Positions 1 to 8,624 of a stretch of 64,000 bases of DNA are shown in pieces; the stretch's first letter is position 1; each line of letters begins with the position of its first letter. The stretch spans positions 634,517-698,516 of the forward strand of contig NZ_SOYS01000001.1 in assembly GCF_011808225.1 (NCBI RefSeq). Reading direction: 5' to 3'. The position numbers were made by a program, and so were the translations under genes. Origin of the DNA: Cedecea colo. Its GTDB lineage: Bacteria > Pseudomonadota > Gammaproteobacteria > Enterobacterales > Enterobacteriaceae. The notes under the pieces are model-generated. The model had not been told where the DNA came from, did not search any database, and saw only the letters and a program-made list of their open reading frames with translations.

Positions 1-1123
1 TAATCGCCGCGACCGGGCCGAACAGCTCTTCACGGAAAGCCGTCATTGTCGGTGTAACATTGCCAAGCACGGTGGGAGCGTAATAGTTTCCTTCCCCGGC
101 CAGTTTTTCGCCGCCCAGCAGCAGCGTAGCGCCCGCATTAAGTGACGCCGTAACTTGTTCGTGAAGTTCATCGCGCAGATCGTAACGCGCCATTGGCCCA
201 AGCTGGGTCGCCTCAAGGGTTGGATCGCCCGTGTGCATTTGCTGCGTGGCGGCAAGAAACCTTTCTGTAAAGGCCGCGGCAATGCCGTCCTCAACGATAA
301 ACCGTTTAGCCGCCGCGCAAACCTGTCCGGTATTCTGGAAGCGCCCTGCTACTGCCGCTTTGACAGCTTCATCAAGGTCCGCGTCATTCAGCACGATAAA
401 CGGATCGGAACCGCCAAGCTCAAGCACGCATTTTTTAAGCGCCGCTCCGGCCTGGGCACCAATCGCTGCACCCGCTCGCCCGCTGCCGGTCACGGTGATA
501 GCGGCAATGCGTGGATCTTTTATCGCCCGGCTCACGCCCGCTGGCGTCACATTTATCACTTCAAATAAGCCCGCGGGAAAATCAGCTTTGCTAAACAGCG
601 CTTCGATAAGCAGAGCGCAACCCATTACGTTCGGCGCATGCTTCAGAACGTAACTGTTACCTGCCAGCAATACAGGAACCGCACCGCGCAACACCTGCCA
701 CAGCGGGAAGTTCCAGGGCATTACCGCAAGCACCGGTCCCAGCGGGCGATATTCAATCACCGCCTTGTTATCTTCTACCTGCGTAGCTTCTGTGCTCAGC
801 ATCGCCGGGCCATGTTCAGCGTACCAGTCGCACAGACTGGCTGACTTGATAACTTCTGCCCGCGCCTGAACAATCGGCTTGCCCATTTCAGCGGTAATCA
901 TTTGCGCCATCGGTTCGGCGTTATCGCGCAACGCTGCGGCCAGATCTCTGAGCTTTTGCGCTCGCTGCATTACGGAGACCTGCCGCCAGGCTACAAAAGC
1001 TCCGTGGTTTTTAGCCAGCGCCGCATCCAGCTGAGCGTCAGATACATAAGGATAAGCAGCAAGCCGTTGACCGTTTGCCGGGTTTAAGGAAATCGCGTGA
1101 GTTTGCGCCGTAACAGAATGCAT
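1..1123 (-). CDS. sad: NAD(P)-dependent succinate semialdehyde dehydrogenase Sad/YneI (3' end outside window)
   Basis: Aldehyde dehydrogenase that oxidises succinate semialdehyde to succinate at the end of putrescine/GABA breakdown in the cytosol. The frame is open from ATG at 1123 to the window edge (about 374 residues of roughly 460). Visible family motifs are MPWNFPLWQ, VTGSGRAG (NAD-binding turn), the general-base glutamate in LELGGSDPF and the catalytic cysteine in GQVCAAAKRF. It is divergent from a LysR gene at 1226, the same arrangement as sad and ptrR (yneJ) in E. coli, which supports this name over other aldehyde dehydrogenases. Only the C-terminus is missing, because of the window end. 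Confidence 0.88.
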   Translation of the reverse strand, partial: MHSVTAQTHAISLNPANGQRLAAYPYVSDAQLDAALAKNHGAFVAWRQVSVMQRAQKLRDLAAALRDNAEPMAQMITAEMGKPIVQARAEVIKSASLCDWYAEHGPAMLSTEATQVEDNKAVIEYRPLGPVLAVMPWNFPLWQVLRGAVPVLLAGNSYVLKHAPNVMGCALLIEALFSKADFPAGLFEVINVTPAGVSRAIKDPRIAAITVTGSGRAGAAIGAQAGAALKKCVLELGGSDPFIVLNDADLDEAVKAAVAGRFQNTGQVCAAAKRFIVEDGIAAAFTERFLAATQQMHTGDPTLEATQLGPMARYDLRDELHEQVTASLNAGATLLLGGEKLAGEGNYYAPTVLGNVTPTMTAFREELFGPVAAI

Positions 1124-1183
1124 GTTGTCGCCCCATAGTCTGAATGTCCGCTTACCTTACGCTTGAGGCCAGCCGATGAAAAA

Positions 1184-1208
1184 TGAATAATAGTGATTCA
1201 GTTATTCA
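1184..1208. promoter_or_regulatory. LysR-type operator between sad and ptrR
   Basis: Perfect inverted repeat TGAATAA-N11-TTATTCA in the 102-bp divergent intergenic region. The T-N11-A layout is that of LysR-family regulator boxes. It ends 17 bp before the ptrR start codon, so it is a likely site for autoregulation and for control of sad. Confidence 0.5.
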
Positions 1209-1225
1209 CGAAATGAGAATAAACA

Positions 1226-2107
1226 ATGGATCTTGTGCAGCTTGAAATGTTCACCGCAGTAGCGGAAACCGGCAGCATCAACGCCGCCGCGCAGAAGGTG
1301 CATCGCGTGCCTTCTAACCTCACTACCCGCATTAAGCAGCTTGAGGCGGATTTGGGCGTCGACCTGTTTATTCGTGAAAACCAGCGCCTGAAACTTGCCC
1401 CCGCCGGACACAGTTTTTTGCATTACAGCAAACGCATCCTTGAACTGGTGGACGAAGCAAGAATGGTGGTTGCCGGCAACGAGCCGCAGGGCATGCTGGT
1501 CCTGGGATCGCTGGAGAGTACCGCCGCCGTCAGGATACCCGGCGTGCTGGCGCGGTTTAATCAACGCTACCCGAAGATTCAGCTTTCGCTTTCTACCGGC
1601 CCGTCCGGCGACCAGATTGACGGCGTACTGGAAGGAAAGCTGTCGGCCGCTTTCGTCGATGGCCCGGTGTTACATCCTGCGTTAGAGGGCCTGGCCGTGT
1701 ATGAAGAAGAAATGGTGATTGTGGCGCCTGCCGATCACGCTCCGGTAACGCACGCGCAGCAGGTGAACGGCGCAAACCTTTATGCGTTTCGCGCAAACTG
1801 CTCATACCGCCGCCATTTTGAGAGCTGGTTTCATCACGACCAGGCGATACCGGGGAAAATTCATGAAATGGAGTCCTATCACGGCATGCTGGCGTGTGTT
1901 ATTGCCGGAGCGGGACTGGCTTTAATGCCGCGCAGCATGCTTGAAAGCATGCCCGGCAGCCATCAGGCGAGCGCCTGGCCGTTACCGCCCGACTGGCGCT
2001 ATCTGAAGACCTGGCTTATCTGGCGCAAAGGCGCGAAGACCCGCCAGCTTGAGGCGTTTATGGCTTTGCTTGAACCTGACTGGAGCGCATCAAAGCACGC
2101 TGACTAA
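1226..2107 (+). CDS. ptrR: LysR family transcriptional regulator PtrR (YneJ)
   Basis: A 293-residue DNA-binding regulator. An N-terminal winged helix-turn-helix (about residues 3-60, with the LysR pattern [14 protein letters not shown] then [11 protein letters not shown]) is followed by a periplasmic-binding-protein-like effector domain. It sits head to head with sad; in E. coli the product of yneJ, PtrR, controls the putrescine-utilisation gene sad. ATG at 1226 gives the usual LysR N-terminus [14 protein letters not shown]. The gene ends 7 bp from the convergent acetyltransferase gene. The family is certain; the specific name rests on synteny. Confidence 0.85.
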   Translation: MDLVQLEMFTAVAETGSINAAAQKVHRVPSNLTTRIKQLEADLGVDLFIRENQRLKLAPAGHSFLHYSKRILELVDEARMVVAGNEPQGMLVLGSLESTAAVRIPGVLARFNQRYPKIQLSLSTGPSGDQIDGVLEGKLSAAFVDGPVLHPALEGLAVYEEEMVIVAPADHAPVTHAQQVNGANLYAFRANCSYRRHFESWFHHDQAIPGKIHEMESYHGMLACVIAGAGLALMPRSMLESMPGSHQASAWPLPPDWRYLKTWLIWRKGAKTRQLEAFMALLEPDWSASKHAD

Positions 2108-2114
2108 TGTCGGA

Positions 2115-2588
2115 TTATAGCTTTACCGGCGGGAGATCCTTCGCCATAAACAGGCTTAACGGATCTGGTTTATAAGGCGCAAAGGCTTCAACCAGCTGAT
2201 AACCCTGGCGCTGATACAGTGTTATTGCGCCATGTTGCTTTATCCCTGTTTCCAGTCGAAGTAAGCGGCATGACTGCTGAAGGGCCTCTTGTTCAAGAAC
2301 CGCCAGGAGTTTTTCGCCGAGGCGCTGTCCGCGATGTTGCTCATCAATGTAGATGCGTTTGACTTCACCGACCCGGTTAACGCTATCAACAAGGATCGCG
2401 CCGCAGCCCACCGCAACGTCAGCCCGATCCCTTATCACCATAAAAATCAACTTCTCGCCATCCAGGCTGGTTAAATCGGTGCAATGATTACTTTCCGCCG
2501 GATAGAGTGCGTGCTGGTATGCGTCCAGCGCCGCGATCAGTTGTTCCACCTCTTTTTGAAAAACGGATTCAATGTTAATGGAATACAC
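2115..2588 (-). CDS. GNAT family N-acetyltransferase
   Basis: A 157-residue single-domain acyl-CoA N-acetyltransferase. The acetyl-CoA pyrophosphate-binding motif is RGQRLGEKLL (about residues 85-94), preceded by the beta-strand VGEVKRIYID and followed by RLETG and ITLYQRQGYQ, the usual end of the fold. The substrate cannot be read from the sequence; the family covers amino acids, amines, antibiotics and protein N-termini. It is transcribed towards ptrR and in the same direction as the PhzF-like gene upstream (114-bp gap), without clear evidence of an operon. Confidence 0.75.
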   Translation of the reverse strand: MYSINIESVFQKEVEQLIAALDAYQHALYPAESNHCTDLTSLDGEKLIFMVIRDRADVAVGCGAILVDSVNRVGEVKRIYIDEQHRGQRLGEKLLAVLEQEALQQSCRLLRLETGIKQHGAITLYQRQGYQLVEAFAPYKPDPLSLFMAKDLPPVKL

Positions 2589-2702
2589 TTCCCGCCTCGT
2601 AATAAATTTGTCATGTCATTCGTTGTAGCACACAACAAATAACACCTGTCATAGCTTTTATTTATGCAGCATCTGTCCTGCGTCGCGTTTGGCCGAAGAG
2701 AG

Positions 2703-3494
2703 TCAACGCAGCAGCACTTTGCCAATCAGATACGTCACCGCCTTCCCGCCGATAAGCACGCGGTCGCCTGATAGCTGACAACGTAAATCGCCGCCGCGCT
2801 CTGATACCTGCCGGGCGAACAGCTGTGTTTTGCCGAGTTTTTCAGCCCAGTAAGGGATAAGCATGCTGTGTGCCGATCCGGTGACCGGATCTTCCGGCAC
2901 CGCCTCGCCCGGACAGAAGAAACGGCTGACAAAATCATATTCACCCTCTCCAGGTGCTGTGATACAGACCATCTTTTCCAGCGGGATCATGGCGTTAATA
3001 TCCGCACGGATAGCCTCAACCTGCTGTTGCGTTTCCAGCACAACCATATAATCGCGCGCCACGCGCACTTCTTTGCATTCGCTGATACCCAGCGTCTCAA
3101 GCAGCAGCGGCAGCGGCATTACCGGTTCGGTGTCCCACGCCGGGAAATCGAGCGTTAACCACTCGCCGTTGCGGGTAACGCTAAGCGGGCCGACAAAACG
3201 GGTGGAGAAATGAATCGTCGCTTCGGGATAATCGAAATACTCGAAGATAACGTGCGCGGCGGCGAGAGTCGCATGGCCGCACAAATTAATTTCACCCTGG
3301 GTGGTGAACCAGCGCAGCTCAAATCCCTCGTCCGTGGTGACAAAGAAAGCCGTTTCCGACTGGTTATGCTGTTTGGCCATCTTCAGTAAGATGCTGTCCG
3401 GCAGCCATTCCGTGAGCGGACATACAGCCGCAGCATTGCCGCCAAAAGTGGTATCCGCGAAGGCATCTACCATATAAAAGTCAACTGGTTGCAT
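2703..3494 (-). CDS. PhzF family isomerase/epimerase
   Basis: A 263-residue PhzF-fold protein. The N-terminal VDAFADTTFGGNAAAV and QSETAFF motifs are typical; the glutamate of QSETAF (about residue 47) corresponds to the proton-shuttling glutamate of PhzF. The second half carries the matching GDLRCQLSGDRV segment of the two-fold pseudo-symmetric fold. Members act as isomerases on small metabolites, mostly of unknown identity. There are no phenazine genes nearby, so a phenazine role is unlikely. E. coli YddE is a distant relative. The start at 3494 gives the family-typical beginning. Confidence 0.8.
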   Translation of the reverse strand: MQPVDFYMVDAFADTTFGGNAAAVCPLTEWLPDSILLKMAKQHNQSETAFFVTTDEGFELRWFTTQGEINLCGHATLAAAHVIFEYFDYPEATIHFSTRFVGPLSVTRNGEWLTLDFPAWDTEPVMPLPLLLETLGISECKEVRVARDYMVVLETQQQVEAIRADINAMIPLEKMVCITAPGEGEYDFVSRFFCPGEAVPEDPVTGSAHSMLIPYWAEKLGKTQLFARQVSERGGDLRCQLSGDRVLIGGKAVTYLIGKVLLR

Positions 3495-3600
3495 AGCATA
3501 AACCTTATGTTGTAATGGGTGACCGCATGACGTCTAACATGCCATGAGAGACCGGGCTTGCGCATTCATTTTTTTATGCGCTCACAGCAGTACAAAAAAA

Positions 3601-3616
3601 TGCGATCTAAATCACA
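3601..3616 (+). promoter_or_regulatory. possible CRP-binding site upstream of sotB
   Basis: TGCGA-TCTAAA-TCACA differs from the CRP consensus TGTGA-N6-TCACA at one position. It lies about 80 bp before the sotB start codon, within the 200-bp divergent region. It is a pattern match only. Confidence 0.35.
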
Positions 3617-3694
3617 AAATTGGTTGTGTGGCCCGATTGATGGTTTTATGATCGCCTTCTCTTCCTTGTCTCTTAAACAACGCGAAACTATTTT

Positions 3695-4891
3695 ATGACA
3701 CTAAGCACGGTCCCACGCCGTACAGCGTGGCTGCGGGTCGTTACTCTTGCCGTCGCGGCATTTATCTTTAACACCACGGAATTTGTGCCTGTCGGGCTGC
3801 TGTCGGATATTGCAGGCAGCTTCGGCATGGAAACGGCGCAGGTTGGCATCATGCTCACCATCTACGCCTGGGTCGTGGCATTACTGTCGCTGCCGTTTAT
3901 GCTGCTGACAAGCCAGGTAGAGCGCCGCAGATTGTTAATCGGCATCTTCCTGTTATTTATCGGCAGCCACGTGCTTTCATTCCTCGCCTGGAACTTTACC
4001 GTGCTGGTCATCAGCCGCATCGGCATCGCCTTTGCCCACGCTATTTTCTGGTCGATCACGGCATCGCTGGCTATTCGTATGGCTCCGGCGGGTAAAAAAG
4101 CGCAGGCGCTAAGCCTGCTTGCAACCGGCACCGCGCTGGCGATGGTATTAGGGTTACCGCTGGGCCGGATCGTTGGGCAATATTTTGGCTGGCGCACCAC
4201 CTTCTTTGCGATTGGCGTTGTGGCGGCTATGACGCTGTTCTGCCTGATGAAACTGTTGCCGAAGCTGCCAAGCGAACATTCCGGTTCGCTTAGCAGCGTG
4301 CCGGAACTGTTCCGCCGCCCGGCGTTAGTAAGCATCTATGTGCTGACAGCGGTGGTTGTAACAGCGCACTACACCGCGTATAGCTACATCGAACCCTTTG
4401 TGCAGAACGTTGCCGGCCTGAGCGCCAACTTTGCGACGCTTCTGCTGCTGATATTGGGCGGGACCGGTATTCTCGGCAGCATTCTGTTCGGCAAACTGGG
4501 TAATAAATATGCTTCGTCGCTGATTAGCGGGGCGATAGCGCTGCTGGTGCTGTGCCTTGCGCTGCTGCTGCCCGCTTCCACCAGCAACGTTAATCTGACC
4601 GTGCTGAGCATGTTCTGGGGTATCGCAATGATGGTGATCGGGCTTGGCATGCAGGTAAAAGTGCTGGCGCTGGCGCCGGATGCCACGGACGTGGCGATGT
4701 CGCTCTTCTCAGGGATTTTCAATATCGGGATTGGTGCCGGAGCGCTGCTGGGAAATCAGATCAGCCTGCATTTTTCTATGTCCAGCATTGGCCTGGTGGG
4801 CGCGGTCCCGGCGCTGGCAGCGTTAATCTGGTCGGTGCTGATTTTCCGCCGCTGGCCAGTGGCGCTTGAAGAGCAGCCGCACCACGGTTAA
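3695..4891 (+). CDS. sotB: sugar efflux transporter SotB (YdeA), major facilitator superfamily
   Basis: A 398-residue inner-membrane transporter of the DHA1 branch of the major facilitator superfamily with twelve predicted hydrophobic segments and the characteristic N-terminal [18 protein letters not shown]. In E. coli SotB exports arabinose and IPTG-like sugars. The gene lies beside marC as in E. coli, which supports orthology. No twelve-segment partner or adaptor is present, as expected for a single-component exporter. A CRP-like box upstream would fit sugar-related control. Confidence 0.9.
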   Translation: MTLSTVPRRTAWLRVVTLAVAAFIFNTTEFVPVGLLSDIAGSFGMETAQVGIMLTIYAWVVALLSLPFMLLTSQVERRRLLIGIFLLFIGSHVLSFLAWNFTVLVISRIGIAFAHAIFWSITASLAIRMAPAGKKAQALSLLATGTALAMVLGLPLGRIVGQYFGWRTTFFAIGVVAAMTLFCLMKLLPKLPSEHSGSLSSVPELFRRPALVSIYVLTAVVVTAHYTAYSYIEPFVQNVAGLSANFATLLLLILGGTGILGSILFGKLGNKYASSLISGAIALLVLCLALLLPASTSNVNLTVLSMFWGIAMMVIGLGMQVKVLALAPDATDVAMSLFSGIFNIGIGAGALLGNQISLHFSMSSIGLVGAVPALAALIWSVLIFRRWPVALEEQPHHG

Positions 4892-5103
4892 TGCCCTGGC
4901 GGGATGGCACACGGCTTACCCGTTCCGCAACTTTCATTCGCTACGAGAGTGAAAGTTGCCCCGCCCGGTGCAGGAAGCACCACACCCAACCGGCCGGCCT
5001 CTTCTTCGCTGATGCCCGTCAGTGATGCCATCTCAGGCATTCCTTCCGCTTCAGTGATAACCTCAGGTAGCCCTTCTTTTATCCTGTCGCCAAAAAGCAG
5101 CAT
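4888..5103 (-). CDS. hypothetical protein, possibly a gene remnant
   Basis: A 71-residue frame from ATG at 5103, continuous upstream without a start to about 5177, where a TGA closes it. The sequence ([35 protein letters not shown]) looks like coding sequence in codon use but I recognise no family. The lack of an obvious ribosome-binding site and the open frame before the ATG suggest the 3' end of a decayed gene. An opposing plus-strand frame covers the same bases and looks less convincing. It overlaps the sotB stop codon by 4 bp in the convergent direction. Confidence 0.3.
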   Translation of the reverse strand: MLLFGDRIKEGLPEVITEAEGMPEMASLTGISEEEAGRLGVVLPAPGGATFTLVANESCGTGKPCAIPPGH

Positions 5104-5187
5104 CGCTAAGGCTCCGTGCTGGCGGGATGACCACTGTAAACCATGGATCTGCGGCCAGGGTCGGTGCTGTCCGCAACGGCTTACGGC

Positions 5188-5427
5188 TCAGACCTCCTTT
5201 TCCAAATCCAGCAGCTCTTCGAGCGTCAGCACGTTGTTTTGAATAACGTCAATTGCCTTATTAAGCCCTTGATTATAAAAAAGCGGCGCAATTTTCTTAA
5301 CCAGTTCATCCAGCAAGAACTCGGCTTCAAACTGCCCCAGCTGGAGGTCGTGCTTGTCTTCCATATAATCGACGATGTGGGCAACAACGCTCTGGTATTC
5401 CTCGTCAGGTAGCTTTACGTTTTTCAT
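5188..5427 (-). CDS. DUF2164 family small protein
   Basis: A 79-residue protein with the DUF2164 pattern: GQFEAEFLLDELVKKIAPLF, then YNQGLNKA and a C-terminal acidic helix. The family is small, cytosolic and of unknown function. It follows marC on the same strand with a 9-bp gap, so the two are probably cotranscribed. This gene is not part of the E. coli K-12 mar region. Confidence 0.7.
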   Translation of the reverse strand: MKNVKLPDEEYQSVVAHIVDYMEDKHDLQLGQFEAEFLLDELVKKIAPLFYNQGLNKAIDVIQNNVLTLEELLDLEKEV

Positions 5428-5436
5428 TGCGTATCC

Positions 5437-6105
5437 TTAGTTTGGCCATTCCGTAATAATTTCCACCACGCCATTAATAATGAACTGCACGCCCATACAC
5501 ACCAGCAGGAACCCCATCAGGCGCGAAATAGCTTCGATCCCGCTTTTACCAACAAGCCGCATAATGGCTCCGGAACTGCGCAAACTGCCCCACAGAATCA
5601 CGCTGACCAGCCCAAAAATCAGCGGCGGTGCCACCAGTACAACCCAGGAAGGAAAATCCACGCCGTGTTTGAGCGTGGAGGCGGAGCTGATGATCATCGC
5701 AATTGTCCCCGGACCTGCGGTGCTTGGCATTGCCAGGGGCACAAATGCAATGTTCGCTTCTGGCTCTTCGCTTAGCTCTTCCGATTTGATCTTCGACTCG
5801 GGAGAAACATGCGCTTTGTGCTGGGGGAACAGCATACGGAAGCCGATTAAGCCAACGATCAGCCCCCCGGCAATACGCAGCCCCGGTATCGAAATCCCGA
5901 AGGTATTCATTACCACCTGGCCTGCATAATACGCCACCATCATGATGATAAATACATTCATGGAGGCTATCAGAGCCGTGCGGTTGCGGGCTTTACTGTT
6001 CATATTTCCGGCAAGGCCAAGGAACAGCGCAACCGTGGTCAGCGGGTTTGCCAGCGGCAGTAAAACTACCAGCCCAAGCCCAATGGCCTTTATTAAATCC
6101 ATCAT
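5437..6105 (-). CDS. marC: inner membrane protein MarC
   Basis: A 222-residue protein of the MarC/UPF0056 family with about six hydrophobic segments (for example [20 protein letters not shown] and [19 protein letters not shown]). It is divergent from marRAB, as in E. coli, across the mar operator region. Despite the name, its role in antibiotic resistance has not been supported in E. coli and its function is unknown. The length matches the E. coli protein (221). Confidence 0.93.
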   Translation of the reverse strand: MMDLIKAIGLGLVVLLPLANPLTTVALFLGLAGNMNSKARNRTALIASMNVFIIMMVAYYAGQVVMNTFGISIPGLRIAGGLIVGLIGFRMLFPQHKAHVSPESKIKSEELSEEPEANIAFVPLAMPSTAGPGTIAMIISSASTLKHGVDFPSWVVLVAPPLIFGLVSVILWGSLRSSGAIMRLVGKSGIEAISRLMGFLLVCMGVQFIINGVVEIITEWPN

Positions 6106-6215
6106 TTTTATGTCCTGGTTTCAGAGTCAACAAGCCAGCCAAGTATACGCATCAAAAACATTAACTTTTCTTAAATGTTGCGTTCCGACACCGGTTCTTA
6201 GCTATCAACTGAACC

Positions 6216-6235
6216 GTTTTAGCTATTCGTGGCAT
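6216..6235 (+). promoter_or_regulatory. marbox upstream of marRAB
   Basis: GTTTTAGCTATTCGTGGCAT closely matches the E. coli marbox (consensus A-GCAC-like box with TTTAGC and GTGGCAT halves) that MarA, SoxS and Rob use to activate the operon. It lies 26 bp upstream of the -35 element, in the expected position. Confidence 0.7.
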
Positions 6236-6261
6236 CCTGCGCCCGCTGCCGAATCATCACG

Positions 6262-6290
6262 TTGACTTATACTTGCTCGAGAAATAATAT
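6262..6290 (+). promoter_or_regulatory. marRAB promoter
   Basis: -35 TTGACT at 6262-6267 and -10 TAATAT at 6285-6290 with 17-bp spacing. The -35 region and the following TATACTTGC are conserved with the E. coli mar promoter. The bases between the two hexamers hold what remains of MarR site I, which is much altered here. Confidence 0.75.
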
Positions 6291-6308
6291 CTCGCGTGAT
6301 TAATCTAC

Positions 6309-6320
6309 TTGCCTGGGCAA
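6309..6320. promoter_or_regulatory. MarR operator site II
   Basis: TTGCCTGGGCAA, an inverted repeat (TTGCC/GGCAA) identical to the core of the E. coli marO sites, 5 bp before the marR GTG start. MarR bound here represses the operon in E. coli. Confidence 0.8.
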
Positions 6321-6325
6321 CTATA

Positions 6326-6760
6326 GTGAAAAGCACAAGCGATCTGTTTAACGAAATGATCCCGTTAGGGCGGCTGATTCACTTGGTTAACCAACATAAG
6401 GACCGCCTGCTCAACAACTATCTTTCACCGCTGGACATCACGTCGACGCAATTTAAGGTGCTCTGTTCTATCTATTGCGAAGCGTGTATTACGCCGGTGG
6501 AGCTGAAAAAAGTGCTGTCGGTAGACCTCGGCGCACTTACCCGCATGCTCGATCGTTTGCTTTGCAAAGGGTGGATTGAGCGCTTGCCGAACCCAAATGA
6601 TAAACGCGGTGTTCTGGTCAGGCTTACGCCTGAGGGGAAACGGTTGTGCAAGGAGTGCTATAGCCTTGTGGGGCAAGATCTGCACCAAGAACTGACAAAA
6701 AACCTGACGGCAGATGAAGTCGATGTGCTTTATCACCTGCTAAAAAAGGTATTGCCGTAA
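6326..6760 (+). CDS. marR: multiple antibiotic resistance repressor MarR
   Basis: A 144-residue winged-helix repressor that binds marO and releases it on contact with phenolic ligands or copper. GTG at 6326 is chosen because it gives [19 protein letters not shown], which aligns with the E. coli protein that also starts at GTG; a longer frame from 6296 would run through the operator. The recognition region [13 protein letters not shown] and wing [12 protein letters not shown] are conserved. It is the first gene of marRAB, 20 bp before marA. Confidence 0.95.
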   Translation: MKSTSDLFNEMIPLGRLIHLVNQHKDRLLNNYLSPLDITSTQFKVLCSIYCEACITPVELKKVLSVDLGALTRMLDRLLCKGWIERLPNPNDKRGVLVRLTPEGKRLCKECYSLVGQDLHQELTKNLTADEVDVLYHLLKKVLP

Positions 6761-6780
6761 ACCTGAAAAGAGGTGAGACG

Positions 6781-7155
6781 ATGTCCAGACGCAACAACGA
6801 TGCGATAACAGTACACAGCATTTTGGACTGGATAGAAGAGAACCTGGAAACCCCGCTCTCGCTTGAGAAGGTTTCCCAGCGTTCTGGCTACTCAAAGTGG
6901 CACCTGCAACGGATGTTCAAAAAAGAAACCGGTCATTCATTAGGCCAGTACATCCGCAATCGCAAACTGACCGAGATTGCTCTGAAGCTGAAAGACAGCA
7001 ACGAGCCGATTCTCTATTTAGCTGAACGTTATGGGTTTGAGTCGCAGCAGACGCTTACCCGCACGTTCAAAAATTACTTCTCCGTGCCGCCGCATAAATA
7101 TCGCGTTACGCATCTGACCGGCGACGGGAAGTATCTCCACCCGCTCAATCATTAA
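6781..7155 (+). CDS. marA: multiple antibiotic resistance activator MarA
   Basis: A 124-residue AraC/XylS-family activator consisting only of two helix-turn-helix motifs ([20 protein letters not shown] and [20 protein letters not shown]). It activates genes of drug efflux (acrAB, tolC), micF and superoxide defence through marboxes. The E. coli protein has two more residues at the N-terminus and a slightly longer C-terminus; here it ends in HPLNH. The start follows an AGAGGTGA ribosome-binding site. Confidence 0.95.
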   Translation: MSRRNNDAITVHSILDWIEENLETPLSLEKVSQRSGYSKWHLQRMFKKETGHSLGQYIRNRKLTEIALKLKDSNEPILYLAERYGFESQQTLTRTFKNYFSVPPHKYRVTHLTGDGKYLHPLNH

Positions 7156-7206
7156 GCAATAATTGCAGCATAACCGTCTGTGCAAACGGACGTAAACGAG
7201 GAATTC

Positions 7207-7413
7207 ATGAAACGCTTTGTCTCCGCAGCTGTCGTGCTTCTGGCTCTGGCATCGGGCAACGTATGGGCGGAACAACCGGGCAACTTCAGCGCCACCCAGG
7301 CCAACCACGGTGGGATGATCATCCCTCCTTCTGACAGCCAGGGTGGCAGCAGCCACAACATGGGTGATAAGTCAGAGCAACTGGGCGCGCCCTATTACCA
7401 CGGTAACGAGTAA
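7207..7413 (+). CDS. marB: periplasmic MarB protein
   Basis: A 68-residue secreted protein with a signal peptide (KRFVSAAVVLLALASGNVWA) and the MarB C-terminal signature HNMGDKSEQLGAPYYHG. In E. coli MarB modestly lowers marA expression by an unknown route. ATG at 7207 is preferred over an in-frame ATG at 7180 because it follows ACGAGGAATTC and begins directly with a signal peptide. It closes the marRAB operon. Confidence 0.88.
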   Translation: MKRFVSAAVVLLALASGNVWAEQPGNFSATQANHGGMIIPPSDSQGGSSHNMGDKSEQLGAPYYHGNE

Positions 7414-7420
7414 TTATCCG

Positions 7421-7449
7421 TGTCGGGTAGCGTCAATACTTACCCGACA
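7421..7449. terminator. hairpin between convergent marB and eamA
   Basis: Perfect 9-bp inverted repeat TGTCGGGTA/TACCCGACA with an 11-nt loop, filling the 38-bp gap between the two convergent stop codons. There is no strong T-run, so it could work in both directions but less efficiently than a classic terminator. Confidence 0.55.
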
Positions 7450-7451
7450 GG

Positions 7452-8345
7452 CTAACTGACTACCGCCTTACGCATCCGCAGCCCGAATACGTTGATATAC
7501 AAACCGGCCATGATCAGCGCCGCACCAACCAGTTGTGTGGTGCTTAACCTTTCGTCGAGCAGCAACGCGGCGCTGGCCATGCCGACTACCGGTACGAGTA
7601 ACGAAAGCGGCGCCACACGCCAGGTTTCGTAACGCCCAAGCAAACTGCCCCAGATGCCGTAACCGATGATGGTGGCGACAAAAGCCAGGTAAACCAGCGA
7701 CAAAATAGTGGTGAGATCGATTGCCGCCAGGCTTTGCAGCATTAAAGCCGGGCCATCCATCAGCAGGCTCGCAATAAAGAACGGAACCACCGGAATAAGC
7801 GCGCTCCATACCACCAGCGACATAACCGGCGGACGAGCCGCAAGCTGCATGATTTTTTTATTAAAGATATTGCCGCACGCCCAGCTAAACGCCGCGGCCA
7901 GCGTCAGCATAAAGCCCAGTAATGCCACGTGCTCTCCGCCAAGACTGCCTTCTATCAGGATTAACACGCCAACGACGGCCAGCGCGATGCCGGCGATTTG
8001 CTTCGTCTGCAACCTTTCCTGGAAAACAAAAACGCCGAGAATAATCGTGAAGAACGCCTGTGCCTGTAACACCAGAGAGGCAAGCCCGGCGGGCATTCCA
8101 AATTTAATCGCGCTGAATAAAAAGGCGAACTGCCCAAAACTTATCGTCAGGGCATAGGCTGCTAATAAGCGAAACGGGATTTTGGGGCGTGCGACAAATA
8201 ACAGCGCGGGGAACGCTACCAGTAAAAAGCGCAGCCCTGCCAGCAGCAAGGGCGGCATATTGTGCAGCCCCATCTTAATCACTACAAAATTAACTCCCCA
8301 CACCACGACTACCAGCATCGCCAGCAGTCCATCTTTACGTGTCAT
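7452..8345 (-). CDS. eamA: O-acetylserine/cysteine exporter EamA (YdeD)
   Basis: A 297-residue drug/metabolite-transporter protein with ten predicted membrane segments and two EamA repeats. It exports cysteine-pathway metabolites in E. coli. ATG at 8345 gives TRKDGLLAMLVVVVWGVNFV, matching the E. coli start; an ATG 15 bp upstream is possible. It lies directly after marB as in E. coli. Confidence 0.9.
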   Translation of the reverse strand: MTRKDGLLAMLVVVVWGVNFVVIKMGLHNMPPLLLAGLRFLLVAFPALLFVARPKIPFRLLAAYALTISFGQFAFLFSAIKFGMPAGLASLVLQAQAFFTIILGVFVFQERLQTKQIAGIALAVVGVLILIEGSLGGEHVALLGFMLTLAAAFSWACGNIFNKKIMQLAARPPVMSLVVWSALIPVVPFFIASLLMDGPALMLQSLAAIDLTTILSLVYLAFVATIIGYGIWGSLLGRYETWRVAPLSLLVPVVGMASAALLLDERLSTTQLVGAALIMAGLYINVFGLRMRKAVVS

Positions 8346-8624
8346 ACCCGCCCCGGTCATATTGTATAAATTTGTTAAAACTTAAGCTTAAAACAGCCAC
8401 ATTAATAGATACAGATCGCAGAAAAGTGCAGCCATACAGATGTGCCGCCCGGTGCTCTTGTGACAAGTATGCCCTGTTGGCGAGGAGTGATATTGCCGGT
8501 AAACGCCTTCGATGCTGGTTATTGTGCTGACGATCGCCATCGCGCTGACGTATGTAAAACAATAATAAAAAGTAGGGCGGTAAAACCGCAGGTGGTGCCT
8601 GGCGGGTGAATAACCCGCCCCTGA

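Noticed and set aside
2703..3494. Phenazine biosynthesis gene
   Set aside because: PhzF-fold protein only; no other phenazine genes nearby.
8512..8565. 17-residue hydrophobic frame (MLVIVLTIAIALTYVKQ) upstream of eamA
   Set aside because: No ribosome-binding site at the right distance; AGGAG is too far away. Possible tiny membrane peptide, but unsupported.
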